DNA from: Paracoccaceae bacterium
GTDB lineage: Bacteria > Pseudomonadota > Alphaproteobacteria > Rhodobacterales > Rhodobacteraceae
Reading direction: 5' to 3'
NCBI GenBank assembly: GCA_958296035.1
Contig: OY282431.1
Coordinates: forward strand, 2,836,037 to 2,900,036
Length of the DNA: 64,000 nt
Made by a program: the position numbers and the translations under genes. The notes below the pieces were generated by a model. The model was not told the DNA's origin. It searched no databases and worked only from the letters and a program-made list of their open reading frames with translations. Shown piece by piece: positions 37,416 through 46,554 of the stretch (positions are counted from its first letter, which is position 1; each line of letters starts with the position of its first letter).

Positions 37416-39590
37416 TCAACCCTCCCCGACCTGCCCGCTGTCCGGACACGCAAGTCCGGCCAGAAGCGGGGTGTCCAGGTCAGGGCTGATCCGGACATGG
37501 AGCCCGCGGTTCCGGCCCAGGGTGACAAAGATGGCCGGCAACGTCCCGGCCTGCATGCGCGTCCAGATCGTTTGCCTGCTGACGCCGAGACGGGCCACGG
37601 CCGTGGCCAGTGGAACATAGCCGTCCGGCGGCTCGGGGCAGAACCGGGCCCGGATGTCATCGGTCAGGCGGATGCGCATCGGGGCACCGGAAACGTCCGG
37701 CTGGATCGACGGCAGCAGCCCCTTGCGGACCCAGCGGTAAAGCGTTGTTTTCGTCACACCCAGCTCGGCAGCGGCTTCGGCTCCGCTCAGCACCGGCGCG
37801 CCCGACGCATCAGGCTCAGGCGGCGGACAGACGGGAACCCCATGACGGCGTCGCAAGTCGCCAACCCGTGCGGCCGTGAACGGCAACCCCCGGGCCGTTG
37901 TCCGCTTCTGACGATTGAGAACCCGGGCGATCTCCCAATCCGGGTAAAACGCCGCCAGCCGGTGCAAGAGATCCACCGTGTCCGCATCGTCACGCGTGAC
38001 CTTCCGAAAGCCGCCAAGAACCGGCATGTGGTGATCATCGCTCCGCCCGCCCTTCCAATGCATGACAACACGGATCTGCATGGCCTCCCGGTCGATGCTC
38101 AGGATCACGTCATCAAGCAGGCAGGCAAGCAGTCGCTTGCGATCCCGCGCCGTGGTCTCTTCTGCCGCCCACAGTCGCGGCAACTCCCGGCCCAACGCCG
38201 CCAGCCGTTTCGGGTCCGGCTCGGGTGAGTGTTCGGCTGTGGCCACATCAAGCTGCTGCCGGGCACGCGCCTGCTCTCGCAGGGCCAACTCCCAGTCCCG
38301 TTCCAGCGTCGCTGCAATCAGCCGGTTGTCGGGGTCAACCTGACGATAGCGCCGCTCGGCCAGCGAGGCGTCGTAACGGCAACGCTGCAACGCCAGGCGA
38401 TGACTGCGCAGGGCGGCCTCTCGCTCGGCAACAACACGCTTTTCCGCCGCCCGCACCGCCGTCATGGCTGCCGAGCCCACCGCGGCCAGAAAACTGTCGG
38501 CGACCAACTTGTCAACGCGAACACCGCCAATCGAAAAACAGCTGTCGTATCTGCCCCTGTAACTCGTGCGGCGCCGGCAGATATAACGCCACGACTTGTT
38601 ATACTGGCTCCCCATGGCACGGCCGCAATGGCCACACACCGCCAGGCCCTGCAGCAAAGCCGGCCCGGCGCCCGGCGCACCACGGTCCTGCGGCCGCTTG
38701 CCCTGGTTGCAAAACAGCTGGTCCTGGATACGGTGCCAGGTCCGAAGGTCCACATAAGCCTCATGATGATCCGGAATCCATATCCGCCAGTTCTCGCGAT
38801 GCGGACCAACCAAAGGCCCCGGCCGACGGGCCCAGGCATAGACGCCGGCCATCTTCGGGTTCTTCAGCAGGGCCTGAACACGGCTGTAGTCCGCCTCCTG
38901 CCAACGCAAGCGACCAGACCTGCAAACCGGAACGCGAACCCCGGCGTCACGCAGAAGTTGCGCCGCCGCACGAGCCGTCCCCGCCTCCTGAAAAGCGCTG
39001 AATACACGCTCGATCGCATCCCGGACCTGCTGGTCCGGATCCTTGACAAGCGTCTCACCGGCCAGCACGTAGCCGGCCGGAAGATTGCTGTACAAGGCTC
39101 CACGCTTCGCCTTGTTGCGCTGCCCGCCGAGCAGACGACTTTTGATGATCGACAGTTCCGAGGCATTGACGGCCCCTTTGATGCCCAGGATCAGATCGTC
39201 ATCATTGCGCCCCGGGGTATAAACGTGACTGTCCTCGACAATCAGCGTGCCAGTCCGGCAGCAAAGATCCACCAGGTGAACCCATTCGACCTGGTTGCGA
39301 GACAGACGCGACATCTCAATCCCGAACACCGCACCAACCTGACCAAGTTCAACCTTCCGGCACAGCTGGTCAAAACCCCGACGCAACCCCGCAACCGCAC
39401 CGCTCATCCCGAGATCGCCATCTATCGTCTCTATAAGCTGCTCGGGCCAGCCAAACGCCCGGGCCCGTTCGGTCATCGCATACTGCCGTCGGGTCGATTC
39501 CCGATTGTTCTGAACCTGACCCGGGCTCGATTGGCGCACGTAGACAATGGCAAGGCGCGACAGATGGTCAGCCGTGATCCGTTCCGTCAT
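37416..39590 (-). CDS. Large serine recombinase with C-terminal HTH domains
   Basis: About 724 residues from ATG 39590. The N-terminal resolvase domain reads LAIVYVRQSSPGQVQNN (catalytic Ser near residue 21), with AVFGIEMSRLSRN. A Recombinase domain follows, then a zinc-ribbon (VCGHCGRAMGSQYN with a CRRR..C partner) and a coiled coil. The C-terminus has two helix-turn-helix motifs, LSGAEAAAELGVTKTTLYRW and VARLGVSRQTIWTRMQAG. It would integrate and excise the surrounding element. Its start overlaps the 57-residue gene, and the catalytic residues seen appear intact. Confidence 0.9.
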   Translation of the reverse strand: MTERITADHLSRLAIVYVRQSSPGQVQNNRESTRRQYAMTERARAFGWPEQLIETIDGDLGMSGAVAGLRRGFDQLCRKVELGQVGAVFGIEMSRLSRNQVEWVHLVDLCCRTGTLIVEDSHVYTPGRNDDDLILGIKGAVNASELSIIKSRLLGGQRNKAKRGALYSNLPAGYVLAGETLVKDPDQQVRDAIERVFSAFQEAGTARAAAQLLRDAGVRVPVCRSGRLRWQEADYSRVQALLKNPKMAGVYAWARRPGPLVGPHRENWRIWIPDHHEAYVDLRTWHRIQDQLFCNQGKRPQDRGAPGAGPALLQGLAVCGHCGRAMGSQYNKSWRYICRRRTSYRGRYDSCFSIGGVRVDKLVADSFLAAVGSAAMTAVRAAEKRVVAEREAALRSHRLALQRCRYDASLAERRYRQVDPDNRLIAATLERDWELALREQARARQQLDVATAEHSPEPDPKRLAALGRELPRLWAAEETTARDRKRLLACLLDDVILSIDREAMQIRVVMHWKGGRSDDHHMPVLGGFRKVTRDDADTVDLLHRLAAFYPDWEIARVLNRQKRTTARGLPFTAARVGDLRRRHGVPVCPPPEPDASGAPVLSGAEAAAELGVTKTTLYRWVRKGLLPSIQPDVSGAPMRIRLTDDIRARFCPEPPDGYVPLATAVARLGVSRQTIWTRMQAGTLPAIFVTLGRNRGLHVRISPDLDTPLLAGLACPDSGQVGEG

Positions 39591-39741
39591 CGTCCTGCTC
39601 CCGAGCCGCCACACGGATCATCAGATCTGCCAGCACCTCTATGAACGCCTGGCGAGCTTCCTCCGGTATCGACTCCCAGCGCTGCTGCTGCTCCCGCCAC
39701 TCCAGCAGGCTCAGCAGGGTGCGTTCCCGATCTTGCGCCAT
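39568..39741 (-). CDS. 57-residue accessory protein of the recombinase element
   Basis: ATG 39741 to TGA 39568 encodes MAQDRERTLLSLLEWREQQQ, then RWESIPEEARQAFIEVLADL and a charged tail. GGCAGGA lies just upstream. Its end overlaps the recombinase start by 23 nt, showing tight coupling. Similar small helical proteins precede recombinases in elements of this type. Its role is unknown; an accessory or regulatory function in recombination is an inference. Confidence 0.7.
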   Translation of the reverse strand: MAQDRERTLLSLLEWREQQQRWESIPEEARQAFIEVLADLMIRVAAREQDDDGTDHG

Positions 39742-39982
39742 CTTCCTGCCGTCGTCTCAAGGCACTGACAAGATCCGCCAATGCCATGAAATCCGCCAGC
39801 AGTCCATGAACTGCAAGATCGCTGACCAAACGCCGCTCAAGACTCGTCCAGGCGGCCGGCATCCACTGACGGCTGCCGTCCGCAAACTCGACCTCAACAA
39901 TCAGCCGGCCGGAGCCCTCACGGCGACGGCTGCCGAGAACCGTGATGTCCTGACCATCGAAAGGATGGCCATGACGGCACAA
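39587..39982 (-). CDS. DUF5372-like protein of the recombinase element
   Basis: The minus-strand frame reads CRHGHPFDGQDITVLGSRRR then VEVEFADGSRQWMPAAWTSL, matching the DUF5372 pattern (THPFHPLxGRxFxL ... SLPAAWTD) commonly found beside serine recombinases. TTG 39982 is a possible start. The frame is open to the right, beyond the element boundary, so the start is uncertain. The C-terminal half is out-of-frame with the 57-residue gene, and the true end may differ. Confidence 0.55.
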   Translation of the reverse strand: MCRHGHPFDGQDITVLGSRRREGSGRLIVEVEFADGSRQWMPAAWTSLERRLVSDLAVHGLLADFMALADLVSALRRRQEDGARSGTHPAEPAGVAGAAAALGVDTGGSSPGVHRGAGRSDDPCGGSGAGR

Positions 39983-40032
39983 GATAACAGGCTGGCTCTC
40001 AAAGTGGTGTTTTATATCATCAGAAGAGGGAC

Positions 40033-40345
40033 TTGTGAACGCGCAATCCTGGAACTTCTGGACCAGCTTCCCCACTGCGAGACGTTCCACCAGGCCGATG
40101 TGCTGATGGAGGGTCTGGTCAATCTCAGTCCCGAGAGAATCGTTCGGCTGTTGCGGGAATGCCGCAGTGTCAAGGTCAAGCGCCTGTTCCTGTGGTTCGC
40201 GGAAAGGCACAATCACGCTTGGCGCGATCGGCTCGACCTTGATGAGGTCGATCTGGGCCGAGGAAAAAGGATGCTGGTGCGGGGCGGCAAGCTCAACCCC
40301 AAATACCTGATCACTGTGCCGGAAATTCTCAATGGCGGCGGATGA
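40033..40345 (+). pseudogene. abiEi: abiEi antitoxin gene, 3' part
   Basis: The frame reads ERAILELLDQLPHCETFHQA, VLMEGLVNLSPERIVRLLRE, CRSVKVKRLFLWFAERHNHA, DLDEVDLGRGKRMLV and YLITVPE. This is the AbiEi C-terminal domain, continuing the gene interrupted near 36900. Its stop (40343-40345) overlaps the start of the AbiEii reading frame, as in intact abiE operons. Confidence 0.8.
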
Positions 40346-40565
40346 GCGAAATCGACGCCAGGTCGGCCTCTTGGTAAGCGTCCTTCCGTTGGCTGCCGAT
40401 GAGACCTGTTTCGCGCTCAAGGGCGGGACAGCGATCAACCTGTTCATCCGAGATCTGCCGCGGCTGTCGATCGATATCGACCTGACCTATTTGCCGGTGT
40501 CTGGGCGGGACGAGTCGCTCTGCGACATTGATGCTGCTTCTTGGCCATGCTTCTATTGCATATAA
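40332..40565 (+). pseudogene. abiEii: abiEii toxin gene, 5' fragment
   Basis: From ATG 40332 the frame encodes RRQVGLLVSVLPLAADETCF, ALKGGTAINLFIRDLPRLSI, DIDLTYLPVSGRDESL. This is the start of the AbiEii nucleotidyltransferase, with the GG-x-A-x-N-L and D-x-D catalytic elements. Similarity ends near 40530, and a stop follows at 40565. The remaining roughly 230 residues are absent. With the antitoxin also split, the abiE module is non-functional here. Confidence 0.8.
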
Positions 40566-41035
40566 TGGACAACAACATCGGCTTCATTGTTAAGCACGTA
40601 CGTTGTGGAGGAAACGACCAAGAGCTTTGATGAGATATCCGGGTTAGATCCATACTCTCTTAGACCCGGTCACTTGGCTAATGGAATAGTTGGAATAAGT
40701 TCGCCCGCAGTCAAAACTGGCCTTCCTGTACACTTTACTCCGCGAGAGTGCGGTCCTTAATGTCAAATCGTACTTACATCTATGGTTCCTTTCCGCTGCC
40801 CGGGGATGTCGGCAAACATCGACCGAGAAACCTTCACTGAAAGTAAAGGTGACCACTGTTTGTGAAATATCCGCCACTTTCATGGCTGGCAACCCCACCA
40901 TTGCCAGAGCCATACTGTCCCTTTTGCTGCCTGAAAGGACTACTTGGAAAGGAAGAAGTCGTCACTTTATTTCGTCCCTGTCGGGACAGAACGCATCATG
41001 AAACACAGGGACAAAATTCAGGAATCGTGCTGACT
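40566..41035. other. No gene recognised
   Basis: About 470 AT-richer bases between the abiEii fragment and the RqlI-like gene. A minus-strand frame (40644-40913) has protein-like composition but no recognisable motif. Confidence 0.4.
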
Positions 41036-42349
41036 TCAACTAGCCAACAACTGCGCGTCGTCAAACGTCGCCGCAAGATCCTTCCCAGACTGGGTCCGCC
41101 GAAAGCGCTGGTTTGGGCTGCGCGGTGTCTCTGGAATTGTCATCTCTATCAGTCCTTCAGCCAAGCACGGGTCCACGTAATTCGACTTAACGTGTTGCGG
41201 AGCCTTGAGCCCCAAAGCTTTACGAATATCGTCTCGCGTCATTGCGCTGGTCATATCCGTCAGGAGTTGCTGCGTCTTCTTGCGCTTGGTAGTTCCCATC
41301 TTTTCCAAAAAGTCGCTCCATTGATCGGGTCCTTGCGTCTCCCGAACCTCCGTCCCCGATGTTAAAAGATTAGGCTGACCAGTCGCAGCAGGCTCCAGGA
41401 GCCGCGAAGCTTCATTCGACATGAGGTCACGCAACTCGATTGGAGTCTTTGGATCCGGCCAGGACTTTGCACCCTCGTTGACCAGTGCGTCAAGCCCAAC
41501 GCAAGGCACCCCGCTTCGCCGGACATACACTGGCACGTAACGGTATTTGTTCAGTTGCTCGGTCGCGCCCGCCCAAGTGCCTCCGCGCTCGTGATCGGAA
41601 TTCACGACTAGCGCCGCATCCGCGAGCGCGTAGATCAGTTTGTTACGCTGCATTGCGTTGCCGACCTGGAACCGGACCGCAGGGTCGTAGGGGCAAACCA
41701 GAGCGACCTGTCCTTCCATCAGTGGGGCGCGGTTATCTCGGTTCAGCACCGCCTGTTCAAGACCGTTGGAGAGCACGCCGATTACTTGGCCACCCGCTGC
41801 CAAAGCTCCCCTCATAGCGGCTTGATCAATACCACGGGCTCCGCCTGACACGATTCCCAGGTGCGCCTCAGCAGCCAAGTGTCCAGTTCGCTCCGTATAC
41901 CGGAGGAGATCTTCGCTGACGTTTCTAGAGCCGACAACGGCCAACCCACCTCTGTCGATCAAATCGCGGTTTCCGCAGCCGTACAGCACCGGCGGCGCTT
42001 TCTCCTGCAGCCGCTTTGTCAGCCTCTTCGGATAGTCGTGGTCCGCCCTCGTCACAATCCAGATTGCGCGTGCCCGCCATCGCTCCACCGCCAGTGCAAG
42101 AAGGAATCCTCGTCCGAGAAGTCTACGGACACGCTCAAAGTCTAACTCGAGACGGGTCTTCTCCAATCCGTTCAGTAGTTCCGGGTTGAGGAGGTCTGCT
42201 GGCTGATTCTCCATTTCCCGCAAATGCCGTTCCAGGCGGCAGAATTCGCCTAGTGACAGGGGTTTCACCGAACGCTTGGTTTTCCCCGCCAGGAGTGGAG
42301 CAGTCAGGAGCAGAATCGCTTGTGTGTTAGGACCGAGTTCAGTATTCAT
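41036..42349 (-). CDS. rqlI: DprA-like protein, RqlI/PsyrA-type partner of a RecQ-like helicase
   Basis: The 437-residue protein has a DprA/Smf Rossmann domain (GLAVVGSRNVSEDLLRYTER, LGIVSGGARGIDQAAMRGAL, RNKLIYALADAALVVNSD). A C-terminal winged-helix region (MTRDDIRKALGLKAPQHVKS) follows. Its start shares one base with the helicase stop (42349), so the two are coupled. In the described psyrTA/rqlHI pair the DprA-like partner restrains the toxic helicase. A truncated paralogue lies at 33839-35056. Confidence 0.8.
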   Translation of the reverse strand: MNTELGPNTQAILLLTAPLLAGKTKRSVKPLSLGEFCRLERHLREMENQPADLLNPELLNGLEKTRLELDFERVRRLLGRGFLLALAVERWRARAIWIVTRADHDYPKRLTKRLQEKAPPVLYGCGNRDLIDRGGLAVVGSRNVSEDLLRYTERTGHLAAEAHLGIVSGGARGIDQAAMRGALAAGGQVIGVLSNGLEQAVLNRDNRAPLMEGQVALVCPYDPAVRFQVGNAMQRNKLIYALADAALVVNSDHERGGTWAGATEQLNKYRYVPVYVRRSGVPCVGLDALVNEGAKSWPDPKTPIELRDLMSNEASRLLEPAATGQPNLLTSGTEVRETQGPDQWSDFLEKMGTTKRKKTQQLLTDMTSAMTRDDIRKALGLKAPQHVKSNYVDPCLAEGLIEMTIPETPRSPNQRFRRTQSGKDLAATFDDAQLLAS

Positions 42350-44436
42350 CAGCGTTGTCCCAACGACGAGAGTGCCAGCGGCCAGACTTCCCCACTACCA
42401 TGTCTTCGCAGCAGCCACGCCGCCACTGTAAACGTCCACCGCGACCCCACAACATCGTCCACGAGCAATACGGGAGCCGATGGAAGAGAGGCACAAGAAA
42501 TCGAGAGAGAACCATCAAGGTGTTTCGTTTGCCAAGCAGTGTTGGCCATGGACTTCTGCACGGGGCGATGCTCCGTCTGCTTGAGAACTGGATAGAAAGG
42601 AAGTCCAAGTGCAGCCGCCAGCCGACGTGCAAAATCCGGCACGAGGTACGGGTTCCGGAGCGAAGGAATGCAGGTCACCCAGTCAGGCTTCGGTACCGGA
42701 CTCCAGCGACCGACCAGTGCGTTGCAGGCGCTGACAAGCTCATCGCCAAACCTCCGTTCCACTTGTTTGCCAACACGCACCATCTGACCCCATCCCTCGT
42801 CGTTCCAGAGGCAAAGCGCCCGTCCTACTTCTGCCCGGTGCCCCCAGGCAATATTGCCCCTGACGTCATTGCGCAGCATCCCACCCGATAGTGGCCACTG
42901 CTTCCGAGGCTCTATAGGGAGATCTAGTTGGCGCAGGAAGATCAGCGCCTGCTGCTCGACTCGCGGGGCAACATCTGCGCGGAGTGGGTGTAGTTTTGGC
43001 GGTTCAACGCATTCCGGCTCACCGTCGAGTGCCTGGATAAGAAACTCCATGTGCCCGCGTTCCAATCTCACATACTTCTGCATTTGACGCAGTTCCTCAC
43101 GCCGCAACTCGGTCAGTCGCCTTGCCCGCTCCCAGAAAGAGTAGCTCAGGTCGGCGGCACCAAGTCGCCACTTGTTCCCCTCTTTCACTACCGGTGCTGG
43201 CGATTCAAGCGACAGCAATTTGATCGTGTTCTGGATGCGCCCGACCTTGACGTTAACCTGCTGCTGAAGCTGTTGAATAGTAAGACCATCGGGTGCCCTC
43301 TCCAGAGCTTTGATCACTTGCTCTACCTCGTTTTCTGTGGGAAACGCCGTGTTGATAAAGTAGCCGGTGATGTCGGTCTCCTCTTTACCACTCATGAGGA
43401 TGCCACGCGCTGTTTCGATCGCTCGGCCAGCACGACCGACCTGCTGATAGTAGGTCACGACTGAACCGGGGGTCTGATAGTGGATGACGAAGCCCAAATC
43501 TGGCTTGTCGAAGCCCATACCGAGCGCGACCGTGGCAACCAACGCTTTCACTCGGTTTTCGAGCAGCGCCTCCTCCAGTTCTTCTCGCTTCTCCGTCCGC
43601 ATCTGCCCTGTGTAGGCTTCGACACCAATACCCCGTGAACAGAGCCAATCCGCCACAAGCTCAGCGTCACGCACGGTGAGAGTGTAGATGATGCCGTGGC
43701 CCGGAAGTTGTGGAATCGCTTGCGCGAGCCAAGCTAACCTCTGCGACTGACGACTTAGGGTGATGGTCTGCAAAGCAAGCGAATGGCGTGCCAAGGGCCC
43801 CCGCTGGACCTTCAAGTCATGTCCGAGAACTTTGCGCAGATCTTCCATCACCCGATTGTTCGCCGTAGCGGTTGTCGCCAAAAGTCTCATGTTGTTCGGA
43901 AGAATTCGTGCAAAACGCTCGATTCGTCGGTAGTCGGGCCGAAAGTCGTGCCCCCAGTCGGAGATGCAGTGACACTCGTCGATCACAAGCAAGGAGATGT
44001 TCTCAGCGAGCCCCGACAGGACCTCGGTTTGAAATCTCTCGTTGGAAAACCGTTCCGGAGCGATGAGCAAGATATCCACTAAATCGCGATCCAATTCCGA
44101 TGTCACATTCCGCCATTCGCTCGAATTAGCCGAGGTCATACTCCTGGCACGGACCCCCATCCGCGCTGCAGCCTTGATCTGGTTTCGCATCAAGGACAGC
44201 AAGGGAGACACCATTAGGCTGGGGCCTGCTCCCGCTTCCCGGAGCATCCGATTTGCAATGAAATAGACGAAACTCTTGCCCCAACCCGTTTTCTGGACTA
44301 CGGCAAGCCGGCCGCGGCCTTCGACGACATAGCGGATAGCTTCCTCCTGACCCGGCCGGAACGTGGCATTCCAGATCCCGGAGCCGAGACGTAACAACTC
44401 AAGGCCTCTTTGTGAGTCGTAGATCATCCGTCGCAT
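42349..44436 (-). CDS. rqlH: RecQ-like helicase with C-terminal phosphoribosyltransferase-like domain (RqlH/PsyrT type)
   Basis: 695 residues. The SF2 helicase core has FRPGQEEAIRYV, a Walker A variant VQKTGWGKS, DECHCISDWGHDFRPDYRRI (DEAH-type box), LLATTATAN, IIYTLTV, VALGMGFDKPD and QQVGRAGRA. The last 150 residues resemble a phosphoribosyltransferase, with the PRPP-loop-like APVLLVDDVVGSRWT. It lacks the RecQ zinc/HRDC tail. With the overlapping DprA-like gene it matches the RqlH/RqlI (PsyrT/PsyrA) pair, in which the helicase is the toxic or defence effector. All helicase motifs look intact. Confidence 0.85.
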   Translation of the reverse strand: MRRMIYDSQRGLELLRLGSGIWNATFRPGQEEAIRYVVEGRGRLAVVQKTGWGKSFVYFIANRMLREAGAGPSLMVSPLLSLMRNQIKAAARMGVRARSMTSANSSEWRNVTSELDRDLVDILLIAPERFSNERFQTEVLSGLAENISLLVIDECHCISDWGHDFRPDYRRIERFARILPNNMRLLATTATANNRVMEDLRKVLGHDLKVQRGPLARHSLALQTITLSRQSQRLAWLAQAIPQLPGHGIIYTLTVRDAELVADWLCSRGIGVEAYTGQMRTEKREELEEALLENRVKALVATVALGMGFDKPDLGFVIHYQTPGSVVTYYQQVGRAGRAIETARGILMSGKEETDITGYFINTAFPTENEVEQVIKALERAPDGLTIQQLQQQVNVKVGRIQNTIKLLSLESPAPVVKEGNKWRLGAADLSYSFWERARRLTELRREELRQMQKYVRLERGHMEFLIQALDGEPECVEPPKLHPLRADVAPRVEQQALIFLRQLDLPIEPRKQWPLSGGMLRNDVRGNIAWGHRAEVGRALCLWNDEGWGQMVRVGKQVERRFGDELVSACNALVGRWSPVPKPDWVTCIPSLRNPYLVPDFARRLAAALGLPFYPVLKQTEHRPVQKSMANTAWQTKHLDGSLSISCASLPSAPVLLVDDVVGSRWTFTVAAWLLRRHGSGEVWPLALSSLGQR

Positions 44437-44498
44437 GCGAAGACAAACTCCTGGAAGAGAGTTAAAGGCAGAAAGCGGCTGCGATCCTTAGATCGGAT

Positions 44499-44717
44499 TT
44501 ATTCGAACAAGTCGAAGCCCATTAAGGATTTCAGTTCATCGGCAATCGGTTCCATGAACTCCTTATTGGCCGAAAGGGCCTGGGTCTCGGCAGCATACTC
44601 TGCCAGGCAGTAGGTTTCTTCGAACAAATCCAGGGAATTCCGCGTAGTGAGTCCGAAGGCAAACTAAACCGATTTGCTGGGTTCAACAAACTTGTTCTCG
44701 ATTTCTTCAAGGTCCAC
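44499..44717 (-). pseudogene. Small gene upstream of the helicase with an in-frame TAG
   Basis: From GTG 44717 the frame reads VDLEEIENKFVEPSKSV, TAG, then FAFGLTTRNSLDLFEETYCL and AEYAAETQALSANKEFMEPI, ending at TAA 44499. The coherent acidic, helical sequence on both sides of the TAG suggests a real 72-residue protein with one nonsense change. It is in the same orientation as rqlH and 60 nt upstream of it. I do not recognise it. Confidence 0.4.
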
Positions 44718-45764
44718 AGCATGAGTCATACAACACGATGCAAATTCCAGGGACCACGTGCGATCGTCGTCTGTGATGATTTCTTCTTGTTAAATCGACT
44801 TATTCAGTTTGCCTGGTTCCGGCGGGACGATGGATTTGGACCAACCAAGACTGTAACTTTCTGCAATCGCTACGAAATACGTACGCAGGGTGACGCCAAC
44901 ACTCGTCCATACACAGATTTTGAGTTGCCGTCTGGCTCCTCACTCATCCCGTCAACAGCTCGCGTGCTGAATTTTGCGCTTGTGCCTATTGCCTGACCAT
45001 CAATATGTGACCGTTGCACTACTGCCACTGGGTTTGAATGGCACTACCGAGGGATTGCGCGTGCGCAATCCTTCGCCTCTGTGTCGGAACAACTAGTGAC
45101 GGTGACCGATGCTGTTCTCCAGCGCGACACCGCCCGGACTGGTCAATAGCGATTAGTCGTTCTGTCAGCCCCACAGAGTGGACCAGTGTTCGGGGAACAT
45201 TGTACCCATCAAGCTTGTTCGTGATCCGCGATTACACTGATTTGAATGGTCAAACCCCTCTATCTCGGCACGAGCTACAATTGGTCGAGCAGTGCGACCC
45301 GCTCGGCAATTTCCTGCAGTTACAGGCAAAGAAAATCCCGGGTACGCACAATTCCTGACCTTGAAAGTGGGCTGCAGGATGCCAGATGCGGTTCAAATCT
45401 GCTGAGGCCATTCGTCGGCAACAGTATGATCCATCCTGGAGAGTCATCCTCCCTTCAATCCGGCGAGGTTCGGGGAGCCTGACCGGGCTTTCGGTCTGGT
45501 CGGAACCGGTCAGCGACCCGCATACGACCTCGCCGCTGGCATTGATCCCGACAGACCACAATACGGTTATCTCCGGGTTTTGATTTCCCCAACAGTCAAA
45601 CAGGTCCAACTGCATTGTCTTCCAGCAGTCTGTCATCTCACACAGTGTTTTCCGCAGGGAACTAGCGTCCACGGAAGCCGGTCCTATGGACGATTTTGCG
45701 TCGTTGGACCATTGGTGCCTCGACACATGACTGACACATATGATTGATGAGAATAGGCACTGCT
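44718..45764. other. No confident gene
   Basis: About 1 kb of apparently decayed DNA. A minus-strand frame (45250-45726) contains ITVLWSVGINASGEVVCGSL, which faintly recalls a TonB/TolA C-terminal-type beta strand, but the rest is not coherent. Confidence 0.35.
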
Positions 45765-46342
45765 ATGAAACTGCACATCGGAACAATAGACGCTCGCGCC
45801 GCTCCGGCATTCAAGGAACGGGGCGCGACCCTGATCGAGGCTGCCCTCTTCACCGTGATTGCGCTTGGCATTGTCATCGGAGGGATCGTGTTCAGGCTTC
45901 CACCTCCGCAAAGACTACCGACTCGGTTCGTGTGACGGCGTCCCTGCAATCCCAGGTCAGGGCAATCTTCCAGTCGCAATCCAGTTTCGGAACCTCGGCG
46001 CTGACGACGTTGTTCATTACATCCAAAGCCATTCCGGCCAGCATGCTGCAGGATTCCGATAGCAACGGCGATTTCGACACAATTACCAATGTGTTTGGCG
46101 ACACATTAACGGTCACCGGGGCAACCCGACAATTCACGGTTGCAGTGACGAAAGTTCCGGTCGATGTGTGCAGCAGAATTGTGCCCTTTGATGCGGGCGG
46201 AAACGGTCTCATCGGCATCGCCTCTGTTTCCGATGGTACGGCTACCGACAGTGACGGTCTGGCTGCTGCCGAAGCAGCAACCATTTGTGCAAAGAACGCG
46301 ACTGGAAGCGAGGTTACGCTTACCTGGACCTTTGACCGATAA
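45765..46342 (+). pseudogene. Type IV prepilin (PilS-like), one frameshift
   Basis: From ATG 45765 the frame gives a class III prepilin leader and helix: FKERGATLIEAALFTVIALG then IVIGGIVF, with the Gly-Ala cleavage context after Arg. At about 45890 the frame shifts to QASTSAKTTDSVRVTASLQS, QVRAIFQSQSSFGTSA and a C-terminal globular domain with two Cys (VDVCSRI, ATICAKN), ending at 46342. A single indel separates otherwise intact halves. It resembles major pilins of R64-like type IVb thin pili, whose other genes appear at 62.1-64 kb. Confidence 0.65.
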
Positions 46343-46554
46343 TCGAGAGCCCGATTGCCATGAGTATCGGCATGCAATTGGATCCGATTCCAGCAGGCCC
46401 GACGGTCGTAATAGGCGTAACTTACAGGGTAGCCGAATTGCATTGACTTTGAGATATCACGCTATTCGCCATACCGTACTGGCCCGGTGGGTTTACGCAG
46501 TCAGCAGCCTGATGTCATTATTGTGGTTGTGGTGCGCAAGTGCTGCCTGTCAGG

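Larger units (their letters stand above)
36900..40035 (-). mobile_element. Serine-recombinase element inserted in abiEi
   Basis: About 3.1 kb separate the two halves of the antitoxin gene. The element carries, on the minus strand, a DUF5372-type gene, a 57-residue gene and a 732-frame large serine recombinase, then about 450 bp of non-coding DNA with three 20-bp direct repeats. The crossover lies within about 36897-36908 and 40028-40040. Serine recombinases use short cores and make no target duplication, and none is evident. Removing the element would bring VLS next to ERAILELL, restoring the antitoxin frame pattern. Confidence 0.75.

Noticed and set aside
38225-39644. Long plus-strand frames (up to 471 codons) opposite the serine recombinase
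   Set aside because: They are antisense shadows of a GC-rich gene; the minus-strand recombinase has full domain support.
45250-45726. Possible TonB C-terminal-like frame
   Set aside because: Only a short stretch fits; the rest is cysteine-rich and incoherent, so I did not call it a gene.
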